The notes beneath the pieces are model-generated. The model saw nothing but the letters and a program-made list of their open reading frames with translations. It was not told the DNA's origin and searched no databases. The translations under genes and the position numbers were made by a program. Below, piece by piece: positions 6,689-8,709 of a stretch of DNA of 8,709 nt. The DNA is taken from the NCBI GenBank assembly GCA_025458545.1, contig JALOSH010000107.1, forward strand, positions 1-8,709. The letters run 5' to 3'. This DNA comes from Hydrogenophaga sp. GTDB taxonomy: Bacteria; Pseudomonadota; Gammaproteobacteria; Burkholderiales; Burkholderiaceae. Position 1 is the first letter of the stretch, and each line of letters begins with the position of its first letter.

Positions 6689-6690
6689 TC
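6604..6690. repeat. GC-rich hairpin element in the uca-atzF spacer
   Basis: Two adjacent hairpins can be drawn. In the first, GGCACC (6608-6613) pairs with GGTGCC (6639-6644), GAGG (6614-6617) with CCTC (6634-6637), and an inner stem CCGGC/GCCGG (6620-6624, 6628-6632) closes a TCT loop. In the second, CCCCCC (6647-6652) pairs with GGGGGG (6657-6662) around TTGA. A GAAGCG...CGGGGGG tail runs to the uca stop. From memory, very similar 'CCCCCTTGAGGGGG...GCGAAGCGGCGCGGGGGGTG' blocks are scattered between genes in Comamonadaceae, so this is probably a dispersed intergenic repeat. Lying between two co-directional genes it could attenuate transcription or set the 3' end and stability of the uca part of the message. 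Confidence 0.65.
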
Positions 6691-8709
6691 ATTCCACCAG
6701 CACCAGCACGTTCTGCCCCGCGGCCACCGAGCCGCCCTGGGCGCACATGAGCTTGTGCACCGTGGCCTTGGCGGGTGCGAGCAGGCTGAACTCCATCTTC
6801 ATGGACTCGATCACCATCAGCACGTCGCCGGCCTGCACCTGCTGGCCCACGCTCACCGCCACCTTCCACACGTTGCCGGGCACGCTGGTGGCGATCAGGC
6901 GGCCGCCGTCGGGCAGGTCGATCTCGCTGTCCGGCCCGGCCGCTTCCACGTCGGCCTCGCTTGCCACCACGTCTTGCCCGGCGGCGACCCAGCGCTCGCG
7001 CTCGGCTTCAAACGCGGCCTGCTGCGTGGCCTTGAAGGCCGCGATGCTCTCGGCGTTGTCGGCGAGAAAGCGGCGGTAGTCTTTCAAGCTGAACGTGCCC
7101 TCTTCGGTGCGCAGCGGGTAGCCGCCGTGCGGGAAGTCGGCGCGGATGCGCAGCAGCTCGTCTTGCGACACCGGGTGAAAACGGATCTGGTCGAAGAAGC
7201 GCAGCAGCCAGGGCTGTTCGAACACACTGCCCACCTCGCCATGCCGCCAGCGGTTCCACATCTGCAGCGTGCGGCCCACGAACTGGTAGCCGCCCGGGCC
7301 TTCCATGCCGTAGATGCAGAGGTAGGCGCCGCCGATGCCCACCGCGTTTTCCGGCGTCCAGGTGCGGGCCGGGTTGTACTTGGTGGTCACGAGGCGCTGG
7401 CGCGGGTCCAGCGGCGTGGCCACCGGGGCGCCCAGGTACACGTCGCCCAGGCCGAGCACGAGGTAGGGCGCATCGAACACGATCTTGAACACGTCATCGA
7501 TGCTGTCCAGACCGTTGATGCGGCGGATGAATTCGATGTTGCTCGGGCACCAGGGCGCGTCAGGCCGCACCGACTGCATGTACTTTTCGATGGCGAGTTT
7601 GGTCTGCGGGTCGTCCCACGAGAGCGGCAGGTGCACCGTGCGGCTGGGCACCACCATGTCGTCCACCGGGGGCAGCGCGGCCTCGGTGGCGATCAGTGTT
7701 TTGAGCAACGCGTCGCGCGCGATCAGCGCCGGGTCAAAGTGCAGCTGCAGTGAGCGGATGCCGGGGGTCATGTCGATGATGCCGGGCAGCTGGCCCTGCG
7801 CCTGCAGTTCTTTGAGCGCGGTCATGAGCACGTGCACCCGCAGGCGCAGCTCGATGTCGAGCACCAGCGGGCCGAACTCGACCAGCACATAGCGGTCGCC
7901 AGCCTGGCGCACCACCATGGCGGGCACATCTTCGCGGGCGGGGTCTTCAAAGATCACCGGCGTGGTGTGGGCTGCGGCGTCGTCTTGTGGCGCCTCAGGC
8001 AGTGCCCCTGCGAGTGAAGACAACGCCTCTTCCACCGCCGCTTCGCGCTCGCCCGCCTGCGCCAGCGAGAGGCGGTGAAAACGCACCGTGTCACCGGGGC
8101 GCAGCTGGCCCAGTTTCCACAGTTCGGCGTTCACCACCACCGCCGGGCAGACGAAGCCGCCGAGGCTCGGCCCATCGGGCCCGAGGATGACCGGCATATC
8201 GCCGGTGAAGTCGATGGCGCCGATGGCGTAAGCGTTGTCGTGGATGTTCGACGGGTGCAGGCCCGCCTCGCCGCCGTCGGTGCGCGCCCACTGCGGCTTG
8301 GGGCCGATCAGGCGCACGCCGGTGCGGCTGGTCCCAGTGGTGGCCGTAGGCGGGGATCAGCGCGGCGGGTGTGGGCGCCGCCGCCGGCGTGGCGGTGCCC
8401 GCGAGGTGCAGCACATCGCCCGCGCGCAAATGCCGCCCCGCATGGCCGCCGAACTGGCCAAGCGTGAAGGTGCTGCGGCTGCCCAGGTAGGTGGGCACGT
8501 CCAGCCCGCCGCCCACCGCGAGCGCGAGGCGCACGCCCGCCGGGGTGCGGCCCACGGCCAGCGTGCTGCCCGCCTTCACAGGCAGTGCCCGCCACATGGC
8601 CACCGGCTGGCCGTCGAGCGTCACAGGCGCGGGCGCGCCGGTCACGGCCACGACGGCGTCGGTGTGGAAGCGCAGCGTGGGCCCGGCGAGCGTGATCTCC
8701 AGCGCGGCG
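6689..8709 (-). pseudogene. uca: Urea carboxylase, C-terminal ~700 codons, broken by a deletion with frameshift
   Basis: Urea carboxylase is a biotin enzyme of about 1200 residues that makes allophanate from urea, bicarbonate and ATP. The window has its 3' part; the biotin carboxylase domain would lie beyond 8709. From 8708 the frame reads AALEITLAGPTLRFHTDAVV...YLGSRSTFTLGQFGGHAGR...[10 protein letters not shown], the first part of the AHS2/KipA-like carboxyltransferase domain. At 8330-8335 homology moves to another frame, which continues [35 protein letters not shown], then the AHS1/KipI-like domain ([39 protein letters not shown]) and a C-terminal biotinyl domain with [10 protein letters not shown], the biotinylated Lys codon being 6797-6799. 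Between GHHWD and TSRTGVRL I expect about 30 residues (a 'YGPHGAPDFF...VHYN' type segment), so the junction has lost roughly 95 bases as well as the frame. All else looks intact. As drawn the protein would stop early and lack the biotin domain. An assembly error is a real alternative. Confidence 0.87.

Noticed and set aside
6554..7753. 399-codon open frame on the + strand
   Set aside because: Antisense to urea carboxylase codons that give clear domain motifs including the biotin site; its product is Ala/His/Val-rich with no recognisable fold.
6689..8317. An independent 542-codon gene starting at GTG 8317
   Set aside because: The GTG is an internal Val in [11 protein letters not shown] of urea carboxylase; there is no ribosome site and homology continues upstream in another frame.

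Overview
The window looks like chromosomal DNA of a high-GC betaproteobacterium. Comamonadaceae such as Hydrogenophaga are the best guess, from protein wording recalled from memory and from an intergenic hairpin repeat of a kind I associate with that family; no database was searched. Most genes sit near 70-75% GC. One gene (1749-3794) is nearer 50% and reads as an insert.

Layout. Positions 1-355 (+) hold the C-terminus of a nitroreductase-family flavoprotein. It is followed after one base by an MFS transporter gene (357-1596, +), broken in the middle by a small deletion plus frameshift. After a 152-bp AT-richer spacer comes a 681-codon gene (1749-3794, +) for a CoiA-like protein with an N-terminal zinc-binding motif and a central PD-(D/E)XK-type nuclease-like core. 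From 3859 to the window end everything is on the minus strand and concerns urea/ureide nitrogen. Read in the direction of transcription this is urea carboxylase (uca, 8709 down to 6689, start outside the window, broken by a deletion-frameshift), a 170-bp spacer with a strong hairpin repeat, intact allophanate hydrolase (atzF, 6518-4689), an isochorismatase-family cysteine hydrolase (4643-4092), and a decayed second copy of the last ~69 codons of atzF (4066-3859).

How the genes fit together. Urea carboxylase makes allophanate from urea, ATP and bicarbonate, and AtzF splits allophanate to ammonia and CO2. If the uca lesion is real, AtzF has lost its usual local supplier. The neighbouring cysteine hydrolase belongs to the superfamily that includes biuret hydrolase, so it could feed allophanate or a related ureide to AtzF; that is inference only.

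The most notable points are: two genes (MFS and uca) that each lost tens of bases and the reading frame at one clean junction while otherwise looking healthy; the duplicated and decaying atzF 3' end; the solitary low-GC CoiA-like gene whose start codon lies inside a cluster of short repeats; and the hairpin repeat in the uca-atzF spacer. I did not find a convincing multi-gene novel system.
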